Shown piece after piece: positions 49,384 to 59,420 of a DNA stretch of 64,000 nt. How positions within the stretch are numbered: position 1 is the first letter of the stretch; the number at the start of each line of letters is the position of its first letter. This stretch comes from Streptomyces violaceusniger (GTDB lineage: Bacteria > Actinomycetota > Actinomycetes > Streptomycetales > Streptomycetaceae). The stretch covers positions 2,604,001-2,668,000 of the forward strand of contig BJHW01000001.1 of assembly GCA_005405945.1 (NCBI GenBank), in the 5' to 3' direction. Both the position numbers and the translations under genes were made by a program. Under the pieces are notes generated by a model, which saw nothing but the letters and a program-made list of their open reading frames with translations, searched no databases and had not been told where the DNA came from.

Positions 49384-49458
49384 TAATCATCATGTTTGTT
49401 TCTCTCCCCACTCTTGACGCTTCGACCCTCCACGCGCAATATCAAGGTAATCATCATG
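49384..49458. promoter_or_regulatory. Direct repeat pair in FadR/FAH divergent promoter
   Basis: TAATCATCATG occurs at 49384-49394 and again at 49448-49458, 64 bases apart, in an AT-rich region upstream of both genes. The copies are on the same face by about six helical turns. They may be FadR-type regulator sites. Confidence 0.6.
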
Positions 49459-49595
49459 CTGAATTGCTGGTGGATGAAGCAAGAGCTCCGTTGTCGCTGG
49501 CGGCAGGCTCTTGCCGGCCCCCACGGCAGGCTGAGCGGCATCCGCTCGACGCGGTTTCCGTTGTCCCGCCTCCTTTCCCCTCCGGGAGACAGATC

Positions 49596-50438
49596 GTGCG
49601 TATCGCCAACCTTTCCGGCCGTCTGGCCCTCATCGTCGACGGCAAGGCCGTCGACGTGGAACACGCCAGTGGCGGCAGCTTCTCCGCCGACCCGCAGGCC
49701 GTCTACGAGCGGTGGGAGGAGTTCCGTGCCTGGGCCGCGCCAGCCGCGCTGCCCGAGGGCGTGGCCTTCGACCCGGCCGAGCTGGGCTCACCGGCCCCGG
49801 CCCCTCGGCAGACGCTGGCGATCGGCCTGAACTACCGCGATCACGCCGCGGAATCGGGGTTCACGGTGCCCGAGGTGCTGCCGCCGGTGTTCACCAAGTT
49901 CGCCACCAGCATCACCGGACCGGTCACCGAGGTGAAGCTGCCCAAGGACGGCCACACCGACTGGGAAGTCGAGCTGGTCGCTGTGATCGGCCGCCGCGCC
50001 GAGGGCGTGTCCGAGGACGACGCATGGAGCCACATCGCCGGTCTGGCCGTGGGCCAGGACATCTCCGAGCGCATCTCCCAGCTGGCGGGCCCGGTACCCC
50101 AGTTCAGCCTGGGCAAGTCCTTCCCCGGGTTCACCCCGATCGGGCCGTGGCTGGTCACACCGGACGAGTTCGACAACCCCGACGACCTCGAGCTGCGGTG
50201 CGCGATCAACGGCGAGGAGGTCCAGGAGGGCCGCACCTGCGATCTGATCTTCTCCGTGCCCACGCTGATCGCCCGACTGTCCGCGGTGCTGCCGCTGCTG
50301 CCCGGTGACGTGATCTTCACCGGTACCCCGGCCGGTGTGGGGCTCGGCCGCGACCCGCAGCGCTGGCTCGCGGCGGGCGACGAACTGGTCAGCACCGTCG
50401 AGGGCATTGGCGAACTGCGCCAGACCTTCGTCGCCTGA
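49596..50438 (+). CDS. Fumarylacetoacetate hydrolase-family protein, 280 aa
   Basis: The FAH core is at about 75-275: LAIGLNYRDHAAESG, FTKFATSITGP, DWEVELVAVIGRRAEGVSED (metal Glu pair), GQDISERI, SFPGFTPIGPWLVTPDEF and GDVIFTGTPAGVGLGRDPQR. Such enzymes hydrolyse or decarboxylate ring-cleavage products of aromatic pathways. The GTG at 49596 follows GGGAGA by seven bases; upstream in-frame codons reach into the operator region and are rejected. The dioxygenase gene that would supply its substrate lies beyond an IS110 insertion. Confidence 0.9.
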   Translation: MRIANLSGRLALIVDGKAVDVEHASGGSFSADPQAVYERWEEFRAWAAPAALPEGVAFDPAELGSPAPAPRQTLAIGLNYRDHAAESGFTVPEVLPPVFTKFATSITGPVTEVKLPKDGHTDWEVELVAVIGRRAEGVSEDDAWSHIAGLAVGQDISERISQLAGPVPQFSLGKSFPGFTPIGPWLVTPDEFDNPDDLELRCAINGEEVQEGRTCDLIFSVPTLIARLSAVLPLLPGDVIFTGTPAGVGLGRDPQRWLAAGDELVSTVEGIGELRQTFVA

Positions 50439-50496
50439 GCCGCCGGGGCCCGACGGACAAAGGAGTCGAGGAGTCTCCATGATGACGTCAAGCCGG

Positions 50497-51513
50497 TTAC
50501 GTGACCGATGGGGCGGAGGTGAAGACTCGTCCGTCACGCAGGAGTGCCCGCAAAACGCCCGCCTGTCGTCGGGCCGGCGCGATGACCGCCTGGACGTCTT
50601 TACAGCCCTCGCCGCGCTTCTTGAGGCAGAAGGCCCGGTCCGGCCCGTCGCGGATGATGCTGGTCCGTGCGGACATGGAGAACACCCGTCGCAGGCGGCG
50701 ACTGTAGCGCTTGGGCCGGCGCAGGTCGCCGGTGCGGCGGCCGGAGTCGCGTGGAACAGGCACGAGCCCGGCCGCCGAAGCCAGATGACCGGCATCCGGG
50801 TAGGCGGAAAGGTCACCCGCTGCGACCACGAACTCCGTCCCGGGTATCGGACCCATACCGGGCGGGGACCCGACGATCTCCGCCTGCGGGTGGCTGCGGA
50901 ACGTCGCGCGGATCTGCTTGTCGATCCGCTTCAGCCGGTCGTCCAGGGCGAGGATCTGCACGGCCGGGTCGGCGAGGATCTGCGCGGCGGCATCCTCGCC
51001 GGGCAGCGCGGTCTGCTGGGCCTGCGCGGCCTGAAGCGCGGTCGCAGCGACCGCGTCGGCACCGCGGACGCCACGGTTGGCCGGCCGGGCCGTCAGCCTC
51101 GCCCGGCCGCGGCGGCGGATGGCGACCGGGGTCTGGTATCCCGTCAGCAGAGACAGTGCGCCCTTCTGCGAGCTGTAGTCGAAGGCCCGCTCCAACGCGG
51201 GAAAGACACCGGTCAGCACGTCACGCAGGCGGTTGATCGTCCTCACCCGGTCGGCTACCAGGCCGGACCGGTGGGCGGTCAGCGGCGCGAGGTCGGCAGC
51301 CGGCTGGGCAGGCAGGTCGATCGCGGCGAAGTCGTTGCGGTGACGGACCGTCTCGGCGATGACGTAAGCGTCGCGGGCATCGGTCTTCGCCTCGCCCCGG
51401 TAGGCACCTGCCATGCGGTTGACCGCGCGGCCGGGCACGTAGACCGCCTGCTGGCCGTGGGCTGCGAGCAGAGCCGGAAGCGGAGCGGAGGACGTGCCGG
51501 AGATGTCCAGCAC
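50497..51513 (-). pseudogene. IS110-family transposase, N-terminus missing
   Basis: LPALLAAHGQQAVYVPGRAV and GEAKTDARDAYVIAETVRHR (catalytic region) lead through a helical linker to the C-terminal EIVGSPPGMGPIPGTEFVVA, GHLASAAGLVPVPRDSGRRT and RRLRRVFSMSA, so residues from about 60 to the end of an IS110 transposase are present (338 aa). The first catalytic Asp is lost. It lies between the FAH gene and the dioxygenase gene and seems to have split their operon; both ATG ATG at 50480 and the region after 51520 look like operon DNA. Confidence 0.85.
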
Positions 51514-51637
51514 ATCTCAATCAAGAGCCAGGGCGCACCGGAAAGCCGGACGGCCACTCCTCGGAAGCCACTGAAGGCAAGACCCCATAAGCCACATCCG
51601 GCCCTCCCGCGCCACCCGACGACTTACGGAGTCCCTC

Positions 51638-52533
51638 ATGGCACTGCACCGTCTGACCTCCATCACCATGGGGGTCCCCAACACCGCCGAGACCGCCGTC
51701 TACTACACCGACTTCGGTCTCACACCGGACGGCGACGGCTGGTTCACCACCCGCGACGCCGGACGCCAGCTGCGCATCGTCCACGCACCGACCCGCCGCC
51801 TGGTGGAGGTCCGCATCGGCGTCGACACACCCGACGACCTGGCGGCGGCCGCCTCCCGGCTGAAGAGGCTCGGCATCGAGAGCACCCTCGACGCGGGAAT
51901 GCTCACCGCGTACGACCAGGCCACCGCCGTCCGCGCCGTCCTGGAAGTCACCCCCGCCTGACCCAGGATCCGGCCGCCGCCACCGTCTACAACGGTCCGG
52001 GACGCGCGGAGCGCACCGGATCCCGCGCACCCGGTGTGCTGCGCACGGGCCGGGTGCGGCCCCGCAAGCTGGGTCACGCCGTGATCGGCACCACCGACTT
52101 CGACGCCACGACCGCGTTCTTCCGCGACGGGCTCGGCTTCAAGGCGTCCGACTACCTCAAGGACCACGGGGCGTTCCTGCGCTGCTCCACCGATCACCAC
52201 AACATCCTGGTCCTGGCCGCCCCGGTCACGTTCCTGCACCACTCCTCATGGCAGGTCGACGACATCGACGAGGTCGGCCGCGGCGCCGCCGCGATGCTGG
52301 AGGATCACCCGGAGCGGCACATCTGGGGGCTGGGACGGCACCACGCGGGCTCCAATTTCTTCTGGTATCTCAAGGACCCGGCCGGCAACTTCAGCGAGTA
52401 CTACTCCGACATGGACTGCATCGTCGACGACCAGCTGTGGACGCCGGAGGTACTGGAAGGTGCCAAGGGCCTGTTCAACTGGGGCCCGCCGCCCCCGCCC
52501 TCCTTCCTCACCCCGAGGATCTCGCCGCCCTGA
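51638..52533 (+). CDS. Extradiol ring-cleavage dioxygenase (VOC type), one frameshift
   Basis: Module one starts MALHRLTSITMGVPNTAETA; module two has KLGHAVIGTTDFDATTAFFR, a His in HHAGSNFFWYLKDPAGN and the Glu ligand in FSEYYSDMD. The iron-binding His-His-Glu set fits a 2,3-dihydroxybiphenyl or catechol 2,3-dioxygenase type. The shift at ccccc 51951-51955 is cured by one C (VTPRLTQDP), giving about 299 aa. It would open catechol rings for the FAH enzyme. Confidence 0.87.
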
Positions 52534-52566
52534 TGACTGGCACCCACAGTGAGGCGAGGTAGAGCC

Positions 52567-53252
52567 GTGAACGCACGTTCTGCGAACGTGTACGACGTCG
52601 CGGTCGTCGGCTTCGGACCCGTTTGCCAGATGCTGGCCCTGCTGCCGGGCCGGGCCGGGCACGACGTCATCGCCCTGGAGCGCTGGCCCAGCCCCTACGA
52701 CCTGCCCCGCGCCGTGCACCTCGACCACGAGACCGGCCGCATCTTCCAGGCCGCCGGCCTGGCGGCGGAGGTGAGCGCGGTCACCGACCCGGTGCCCGAC
52801 CACTACGAGGCGCAACGCGGCCGGTGAGCCGCTGATGCGCATCGACTGGTCCGGCAACGGCCTTCCGGCTGGCCCACCGCCAGTTTCTTCTGCCAGCCGC
52901 AGCTGGAGGCCGTGCTCGCCAAGGCCGCTGAGAGCCGGCCCACGGTCACCGTGCGTCGCGGCTGTGAGGTCACCGGCCCGGAACCCGGTGACGGGTCGGT
53001 CCGCTTGACCACCCGTGGCGATGACGGCGCCGGTGAGGTCCGCGCCCACTACGTGATCGGCGCCGGCGGAGCGAACAGCTTCGTCTGCTCCGGCATGGCC
53101 ACCACGGTCACGGACCTCGGCGTCTTCTACGACTGGCTGATCGTCGACACCCAGCCGCACGAGCAGGCCGGGTGGTCCCCGATGAGCTGGCAGCTGTGCG
53201 ACCCGGAGCGGTCCACGACGATCGTGTCCGGCGGCCCGGGCCGGTGCCCACC
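52567..53252 (+). pseudogene. FAD-dependent aromatic hydroxylase (MhpA-like), truncated
   Basis: From GTG 52567, VYDVAVVGFGPVCQMLALLP, HDVIALERWPSPYDLPRAVH and LDHETGRIFQAAGLAA match 3-(3-hydroxyphenyl)propionate hydroxylase-like proteins; the FAD loop has Cys where Gly is normal (GPVC). Shifts near 52822 and 52862 and loss of everything after about residue 230 (only ...STTIVSGGPG remains) make it inactive. Its place after the dioxygenase supports a phenolic pathway. Confidence 0.8.
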
Positions 53253-53322
53253 GTCCAGGACGCGTGGCCGCTCTCGGCCGCCCGGGGGATGAGCGAGGAG
53301 GCCGCCGATCGGAGGAAGGGTG

Positions 53323-54084
53323 TCAGCCTTGGCGGCTGGGGAGCATGGCCAGGGCCTGGGAGCGCTGTGCGACGAGGTCGTCATAGGTGCCGTCGCGCTC
53401 GGCCCAGCGGTGCACGAGGACGCCCTTCACGAGGATTTCGTGAGGGGTGGGGTCCTCCGAGAGCAGATGCATGACCTCGGTGGCGAAGTCGTCGAGCGGC
53501 AGCGCGTGCGGGTTCACCTTCTCCTGGCCCGCTGTGGCGACGGCCGGGGGGACGAGCTCAACGACGCCGACACCGGTGCCGTCGAGCTGCGCGCGCAGTG
53601 CCTCGGAGTAGGCGTGCACCGCGGCCTTCGAGGCGGCATAGGCGGGCATGGGCGGGAACGGCAGGAAGGCGATGCCGGAGGTGACGGTGATGAAGGTGCC
53701 GGAACCCCGTCGGACCAGGTGCGGGGTGAAGGCGTCGATGACCCGGATCGTGCCGAGCAGGTTGGTGTCGATCGTCGTCGCCGCCGCCTCGAAGTGCGCG
53801 GGGTCGCGCAGGTCCTCCAGGAGCATGACGCCCGACATCGTCACCACGGTGTCCAGCTCGGGGTACCGGGCGAGCACGGCGTCACGGGCGGATGCGACGG
53901 AGACACTGTCGGTGACGTCGATGCTGATCGTGCCGAAGCCTTCCCCGGCGAGTTCCGAGAGTGCCTCCGGGCTGCGGCCGCCAACAGCCACGGTGCTGCC
54001 CGCCGCGGCGAACCGCCGGGCCAGCTCTCGTCCGATACCCGAGGTTCCGCCGACGACGAGAACGGTGCGGTTGGAGAGATCCAC
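53323..54084 (-). CDS. Short-chain dehydrogenase/reductase, 253 aa
   Basis: The NAD(P) motif is VLVVGGTSGIGRELARRF (TGxxxGxG), the catalytic Ser in TVTSGIAFLP and Tyr/Lys in PAYAASKAAVHAYSEAL; the NNAG-equivalent is TMSGVM. This classic-length SDR of the DltE/YdfG-like kind oxidises or reduces an alcohol/ketone; the substrate is unknown. It is divergent from an XRE regulator, as often seen for such SDR genes in Streptomyces. Confidence 0.92.
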   Translation of the reverse strand: MDLSNRTVLVVGGTSGIGRELARRFAAAGSTVAVGGRSPEALSELAGEGFGTISIDVTDSVSVASARDAVLARYPELDTVVTMSGVMLLEDLRDPAHFEAAATTIDTNLLGTIRVIDAFTPHLVRRGSGTFITVTSGIAFLPFPPMPAYAASKAAVHAYSEALRAQLDGTGVGVVELVPPAVATAGQEKVNPHALPLDDFATEVMHLLSEDPTPHEILVKGVLVHRWAERDGTYDDLVAQRSQALAMLPSRQG

Positions 54085-54149
54085 GAGGTCTTCCCTTCAG
54101 TCCAGGGCGCCGACGGCGTTCAGGCCCGCGGCGCAGCCAGCGATGTTCC

Positions 54150-54167
54150 CTGTCTCGTTCGAAACAG
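54150..54167. promoter_or_regulatory. Operator-like palindrome between SDR and XRE genes
   Basis: CTGTCTCGTTCGAAACAG matches its own reverse complement at 14 of 18 positions, in the divergent promoter gap. The MmyB-type regulator next door is the natural candidate to bind it. Confidence 0.5.
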
Positions 54168-54272
54168 TGCTTCCACAGTCTTGACGGCATCCGCCGGGTG
54201 TGGCGGGGCCCCCGTCTTCCCTGGTCCTGCCAGGGCCCCGCTGAGACACACGCACCGCATTACGGTGTCGGT

Positions 54273-55144
54273 ATGAAGGATGAGGAATCCGGCAACCGGC
54301 TCGGCAGCTACCTACGTGCCCGGCGTGAGCTGGTCACCCCGGCACAGGCAGGACTCCCGCCCGGCGGCAACCGCCGCGTGCCCGGCCTGCGCCGCGAGGA
54401 AGTCGCCCTGCTCGCCGGAGTCAGTCCCGACTACTACCTGCGCCTGGAACGGGGCCGTGACAGGAACCCCTCACCGCAGGTCCTCGAATCACTCGCGCGC
54501 GTCCTGCAACTCGACGACATCGAGCGGACGTATTTGCTCGGCCTTGCTGCGGCACGCCCCAGGGCGCCGCGCCGCAAGCGGCCCGAGCACGTACCGGCGC
54601 GGGTGCACGAACTGCTCGCCCACCTTCAGATCCCCGCGTTCGTCGAAGGGCGCGCGTTCGATGTCCTGGCCTCCAACCCCATGGCGGTCGCGCTCTCCCC
54701 TCGGCTGCGGCCCGGCCAGAACCGGCTTCGTTCTCTCCTCCTTGATCCCGAGGAACAAGCCTTTCACCAGGACTGGACGAAAGCCACCGCCGATTTCATC
54801 GCAGCCCTTCGCACCACCATCGGGGACGACATCGACAACCCCGGTTTGTGGAGCTCGTCGGAGAACTCGCACTGTCCAGTCAGCGGTTCCGCACCCTGTG
54901 GGCCCGCCATGACGTCCGCAGTCTCGACGGAGGCACGGCCACGGTCCATCACCCCGTCGTCGGTGAACTACGCCTCCACCGCGACAAACTCCCCATCGAC
55001 GATGTCATCCTCGTCGTCTACTACCCCGACAAGGACAGCGACAGCGACGAGAAACTGCGGCTCCTCGCCGCGCTCTCACACACCGAGTCCGCCGGCACGG
55101 CACACGACAGACCGGCGGACGATCCGCGCCCGAAGACACCCTGA
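54273..55144 (+). CDS. XRE regulator with MmyB-like ligand domain, one frameshift
   Basis: The HTH contains VPGLRREEVALLAGVSPDYY and LRLERGRDRNPSPQVLESLA, hallmark of the MmyB group, and the MmyB domain has FDVLASNPMAVALSPRLRPG and, after the shift, VELVGELALSSQRFRTLWAR and HHPVVGELRLHRDKLPIDD. One extra C in cccc at 54840-54843 joins the parts (DNPRFVELVG), giving about 290 aa. Such regulators bind fatty-acid-like ligands and typically repress a divergent SDR gene. Confidence 0.9.
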
Positions 55145-55594
55145 CGAACACGCGCCGTCCCGGTGTGCAACCAGTACGCCCGCATCATGCCGCACTGGCC
55201 GCACCGCCGGACATACCTCCTGCTCATACCTCCAGGGTCCTCCCGTCCGGCGGTGCGGGCCAGGAACCGGTCATTCCTCGTCGGTGGCGTCGAGTCTGTC
55301 AAACGGGCGGTGCAACTGGGGCTGATGGTTACCGACGGGCTGCGGAGAGGCGGCCGTCGAAGGTGATGTCGAAGGCGTTCAGCGCGGGCTTCCCACGCAT
55401 GGTCCAGCGTGCCCGGCCCTTGTGTACCGGTCGCGGCCGCGTCCCGGACCGGCAGCCCAACGGAAGACCGGAATCTTGAATCAGCGGACCAAGCGGCCAC
55501 CCCGGGAGCCGGAGTTTACTTCCTATGTCGGACGCGGTGACGCACGAGGCCGCGTATCCCGGCAGACGGATTCCAGCCCGACGGAAGGCCCACG
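55145..55594. other. Intergenic region, nothing recognised
   Basis: No clear gene, repeat or hairpin was found. On the minus strand KPALNAFDITFDGRLSAARR near 55340-55410 might be a relic but has no start or recognised family. The last 40 bases contain the ribosome site of the flavin reductase gene. Confidence 0.5.
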
Positions 55595-56089
55595 ATGATC
55601 GACCGAGAGACCTTTACCGAGCTGATGAGCGGGGTGTGTGCACCGGTCACCGTGGTCACGGCGACGACCGCCGACGGGCGACCGCACGGCAGCACCGTGT
55701 CGAGCTTCGCCTCGCTCTCACTCGACCCCCCGCTCGTGAGCTTCGCCCTTGACCGCGCCTCTGGGCTGCTGGCCCACCTCCGGCCGGGTGACCGGGTGGG
55801 GGTGAACATCCTCGGCGCCCACCAGCAGGAGGTGGCGTCGACGTTCGCCCGCCGACGCCAGGAACCGCGCTCGAAGTTCGACGGCGTCACCTGGACCCTC
55901 CGCTCCGGACTCCCCCACCTGCCCGAGTCGGCCGGCTGGGCGGCGGGACGCGTCGAACGCCACGTGGACGGCGGTGACCACGTCCTGCTCCTCGTGCGCC
56001 TCGAGGAAGCCGAGTCGACCCCCGCGGCCCCGCTGATCTACGCGCGCCGGATCTTCGGCACCCACACCCCGCTCGCTGTCGCGAGCTGA
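55595..56089 (+). CDS. Flavin reductase (HpaC/HsaB-like), 164 aa
   Basis: MIDRETFTELMSGVCAPVTV, DGRPHGSTVSSFASLSLDPP and LVSFALDRASGLLAHL match the FMN-binding split-barrel flavin reductases; GDRVGVNILGAHQQEVASTF and an IFGTH end are typical. It would supply reduced flavin to the two-component monooxygenase at 57722. The PucR gene lies between them on the same strand. It probably uses NADH. Confidence 0.9.
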   Translation: MIDRETFTELMSGVCAPVTVVTATTADGRPHGSTVSSFASLSLDPPLVSFALDRASGLLAHLRPGDRVGVNILGAHQQEVASTFARRRQEPRSKFDGVTWTLRSGLPHLPESAGWAAGRVERHVDGGDHVLLLVRLEEAESTPAAPLIYARRIFGTHTPLAVAS

Positions 56090-56130
56090 CCCGTACCCCG
56101 CATGATCGCCTGACACCGAGGGTGACCACG

Positions 56131-56274
56131 ATGAACATCACCATGGACGTTCCCCGCACTACCGGCGCCGCGTGCTGCGGATCGCTTGTCGACGCGGTCG
56201 CAATGCTGAATGATCTGGCCATGGACAGAGTCGCGGTACGTTGGTCCACCCCTGCCGCGACGACAGCACGGTGA
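56131..56274 (+). CDS. Possible small ORF, 47 aa
   Basis: An ATG frame begins MNITMDVPRTTGAACCGSLV and ends TPAATTAR just before the PucR start. No strong ribosome site and no family are recognised; it may be chance coding in the leader of the regulator gene. Confidence 0.2.
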   Translation: MNITMDVPRTTGAACCGSLVDAVAMLNDLAMDRVAVRWSTPAATTAR

Positions 56275-56280
56275 CCGGTC

Positions 56281-57579
56281 ATGGATGCTGGACGGGAGTG
56301 GCTCACCAGGTTGGCCCCGGCGGGGCCGTGTGGCCTCGAGTTGTCCTCGTGCTCACCGGTCACCCTTGCCGATGCCGTGTCCAAGCTCGGTGTGGGCCCG
56401 GTGTGTTGGGCAATCGAACAGGGACGGGCCACCGCTGCGCACATCGTGGAGGAGGTACCTCTGTTCGAGGGGGGTGGGCCTGGAGTCGAGGTACTGAGCC
56501 GCGGCAGCGAGGCCGCCACATTGCATTCGCTCTTGCGGTTGGCTGAGCCGTCGGCGGAATTCCCCTCGATTGGTGACGAGCCGTTGGGCGGAATCCCGGA
56601 CTATGTGCATCGCGGCGTCCCGCTGCACCGTGTGCTGGCCGCGATTCGGGTTGGGCACGCGAGCCTGGCCCGGGCGTTTCTGCGCGCCTGCGAACGGTTG
56701 GCCGAGCCGGATCGGCTCACCCATGAGATGAAAGCCGTCAACGACGAGCTGTTCGCTTACGTCGACGCGTTCACCGACGAGATGACCCAGACGTACCTGG
56801 CGGAACACGACCGCTGGACGACAAGCGCGGCCGCTGCCCGGGTGGAGACGGTGCATGCGCTGCTGGCCGACACCGTGGTGGATGTCGACGCCGCCGCACG
56901 CATGCTGGGTTACGACCTCCAAGGCACTCATGTCGGCGTGATCGTGTGGGCCGACACCCCGGCCGAGGAGGCCCGGCTGCAGTCGACGGCGGTGATCCTT
57001 TTGACGAGGTGGGGCGCCACGGCGACGCTCGTGGTACCGGTCGGCTCCGGGCGCGTCTGGGCCTGGGGGACAGTTCCGAGGCGATGGCGAGAGCAGGCAA
57101 TCGCTTCAGGGATGGGAGCCGGATTGCGCGCAGCGGTGGGCACGCCGGCCTCGGGGCTGCAGGGTTTCCGTCGCACCCATCAGGAGGCGTTGCGTGTCGA
57201 GCGACTGCGCGGCCTGTCGGTCAGGAAGTCGCCTCGGGTAACCCTGTACCGCGACGTCGTGCTCACCGTGCTGCTGGCCGGTGACCTCGTCGCCGCAGGG
57301 GAGTTCGTGCGCAGCGAACTGGGTGAGCTGGGGGGCCGAGGGGAGGCGATGCAGGTTCTGCGTACCACCCTGCTGCACTATTTCAAGGCCGAGCGGAGCC
57401 TCGTGCGGGCTGCTGAGCAGTTGCACGTCGCCCGAGGCACGGTGGCTTACCGTGTCAAACGGGCGCAGGAGGTCATCGGTCGCGATGTCGGCGATCGACG
57501 ATTCCCTCTGTACGCAGCGCTTCTGCTGGCCGAGGAGCTCGGCAACACCGTTCTCGAGCCGGCCCCCTCCACGACCTGA
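56281..57579 (+). CDS. PucR/CdaR-family regulator, 432 aa
   Basis: The C-terminal HTH is LLHYFKAERSLVRAAEQLHV followed by ARGTVAYRVKRAQEVIGRDV, standard for PucR. A GGDEF-like CdaR middle domain (LGYDLQGTHVGVIVWADTP) and an N-terminal helical domain precede it. No phosphorylation site. It lies between the reductase and the oxygenase genes and likely controls both in response to a pathway compound. Confidence 0.9.
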   Translation: MDAGREWLTRLAPAGPCGLELSSCSPVTLADAVSKLGVGPVCWAIEQGRATAAHIVEEVPLFEGGGPGVEVLSRGSEAATLHSLLRLAEPSAEFPSIGDEPLGGIPDYVHRGVPLHRVLAAIRVGHASLARAFLRACERLAEPDRLTHEMKAVNDELFAYVDAFTDEMTQTYLAEHDRWTTSAAAARVETVHALLADTVVDVDAAARMLGYDLQGTHVGVIVWADTPAEEARLQSTAVILLTRWGATATLVVPVGSGRVWAWGTVPRRWREQAIASGMGAGLRAAVGTPASGLQGFRRTHQEALRVERLRGLSVRKSPRVTLYRDVVLTVLLAGDLVAAGEFVRSELGELGGRGEAMQVLRTTLLHYFKAERSLVRAAEQLHVARGTVAYRVKRAQEVIGRDVGDRRFPLYAALLLAEELGNTVLEPAPSTT

Positions 57580-57721
57580 CCCGGCGTCCAACCACACCGC
57601 TCAAAGTTGGATCCTCAGACCAAGCGGAGTCGGTGGCCGAGGCTGTTTCCTGGAACACAGCCGCATTGTTGCTGCCAGGTTTTGCTGGCCGAGCGGCACC
57701 GACCCCAGAAGGAGCTGACCG

Positions 57722-58932
57722 ATGACGATCGTCCTTGACCGCCCTGGAGCCACCGCCGCTGACCGAGAGCTGCGCGCCGATTTGGTGGGGCGCGCCGCAA
57801 AGCTACTCCCGCAGTTGACCGACCGGGCCGAACACAGCGACCGCGAGCGGATGGTGCCCGCAGAGAACATCAAGGCTCTCGCCGAGGCCGGACTGTTGTC
57901 CATCTCGCGGCCGGCACGCTACGGCGGTTTGCAGACTGACATGCGAACCTTCCTCGAAGTGTCCCGGGAGGTCGCGCGCGCCTGCGGGTCGACGGCATGG
58001 ACGACGACGCTGCTCAATGTGTGCTCATGGTACGTCGGGCTGTACCCGGGCCAGGCTCAGGACGACATCTGGGCCGACGACCCGACCGCCCGCGTCGCGG
58101 GTGTCCTCGCGCCCACGGGGACCGCCCGCGAGGTCGACGGCGGCTTCGTCGTCACCGGCCGTTGGAGTCCGGCGTCGGGCCAGGCCCACGCCCAGTGGGC
58201 GATCGTCGGCGTGCTTCGCGGCACCGATGACGCCCACAGTGAGCGAGGGATGGTCCTGGTCCCGATGTCAGAACTGACCGTCGAGGACACCTGGTTCGTG
58301 ACCGGCATGCGCGGCACCGCGTCCAACACCCTCGTCGCTGACGAAGTCTTTGTTCCCGGCCACCGCTACCTGTCGTCGCCCGACGCCGTGGAGGGCCGGT
58401 ACGCCACCCCCTACGCCGAGGAGGCCATCTATCGCTCGGCCTTCGTCCCGGTGTCGGCGCTGGTACTCGCCGGACCACAGCTCGGGCTGGCGCAGGCCGC
58501 CCTCGACCTGGTCGTGCAGAAGGCCCCCACCGGACCATGACCTACACCTTCTACGACAACCAGGCCGCCGCACCCACCACGCAACTCGCCGTCGCGCAGG
58601 CCGCGTCGCTGATCGACTCGGCTCAGCTGCACGCCTACCGGGCTGCCGCCGAGATCGACGAGGCCGCCGCACAGGGCACCTATCTTGACTACGACGCCCG
58701 CGCCCGCATGCGGATGGACACCGGGGTCGCCGCCGTCAACGCCCGTGCGGCCATCCGCATCCTGGTCTCCGTCCACGGAGCGGGCAGCTTCGCCGAAGCC
58801 AACCCGCTGCAGCGCATCTGGCGCGACAGCGAAGCCGGCAGCCGGCACGCGCTCGTCAACCCCGAGGTGAGTACCGAGGTGTATGGCAAGTCGCTGCTCG
58901 GCATCCGGGGCACCGTCACCGAGCTCGTCTAG
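57722..58932 (+). CDS. Flavin-dependent monooxygenase (HsaA/acyl-CoA dehydrogenase fold), one frameshift
   Basis: The N-terminal part has IKALAEAGLLSISRPARYGG, EVSREVARACGSTAWTTTLL, WSPASGQAHAQWAIVG and DTWFVTGMRGTASNTLVADE; the C-terminal part LHAYRAAAEIDEAAAQGTYL and SVHGAGSFAEANPLQRIWRD. This is the group D two-component monooxygenase family (HsaA, HpaB-like in function). One extra C in ccccc at 58524-58528 joins KAP to HRTMTYTFYD for about 403 aa. It hydroxylates phenols with reduced flavin from the 55595 reductase. Confidence 0.9.
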
Positions 58933-59079
58933 TTCCGTTCTTCGCGGGTAGCTCGTTCAGGGCTCTGACCAGCGGGGATGTGTGGGTTCCAGGCCAAGGA
59001 GGTCGAGGAGGTGGAGCTGGACGCCTCGGCTGATGACGATGGCGGGCGGGTCGGCGTGGCCGGCCCTGCAGCCGGTGTC

Positions 59080-59420
59080 GATCCGGCTCCCCGCCGCATG
59101 GGGCCGACATGGCGCGAGTTCCTTACGGCTCAGGCCGGCTCCATCATCGCCTGCGACTTCCTGCACATCGACCTGGTGGACCTTCGCCGGGTCTACGCGC
59201 TGGTCTTCCTCGAGCACGGTACACGCCGCCTCCACGTCGCTGGGGTGACCGCACATCCGACCGCTCAGTGGACGGCCCAGCAGGCCCGCAACCTTGCCCT
59301 CGCCGAGGGCATGCGCCTGGAGCCACTGCGCTTCTTGATCCGTGACCGGGACAGCAAATACCCCGAATCCTTCGACGCGATCTTCGAAGCCGAGGGCATC
59401 GAAACCCTGAAGACCGTGAG
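59080..59420 (+). pseudogene. Integrase-type IS transposase, catalytic-core fragment
   Basis: PAPRRMGPTWREFLTAQAGS and IIACDFLHIDLVDLRRVYAL hold the first catalytic Asp; LRFLIRDRDSKYPESFDAIF the second. It stops near GIETLKT at about 59420, where opposite-strand IS sequence begins. The HTH part and the final Glu region are absent. Between 58936 and 59075 lies unassigned debris. Confidence 0.8.
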
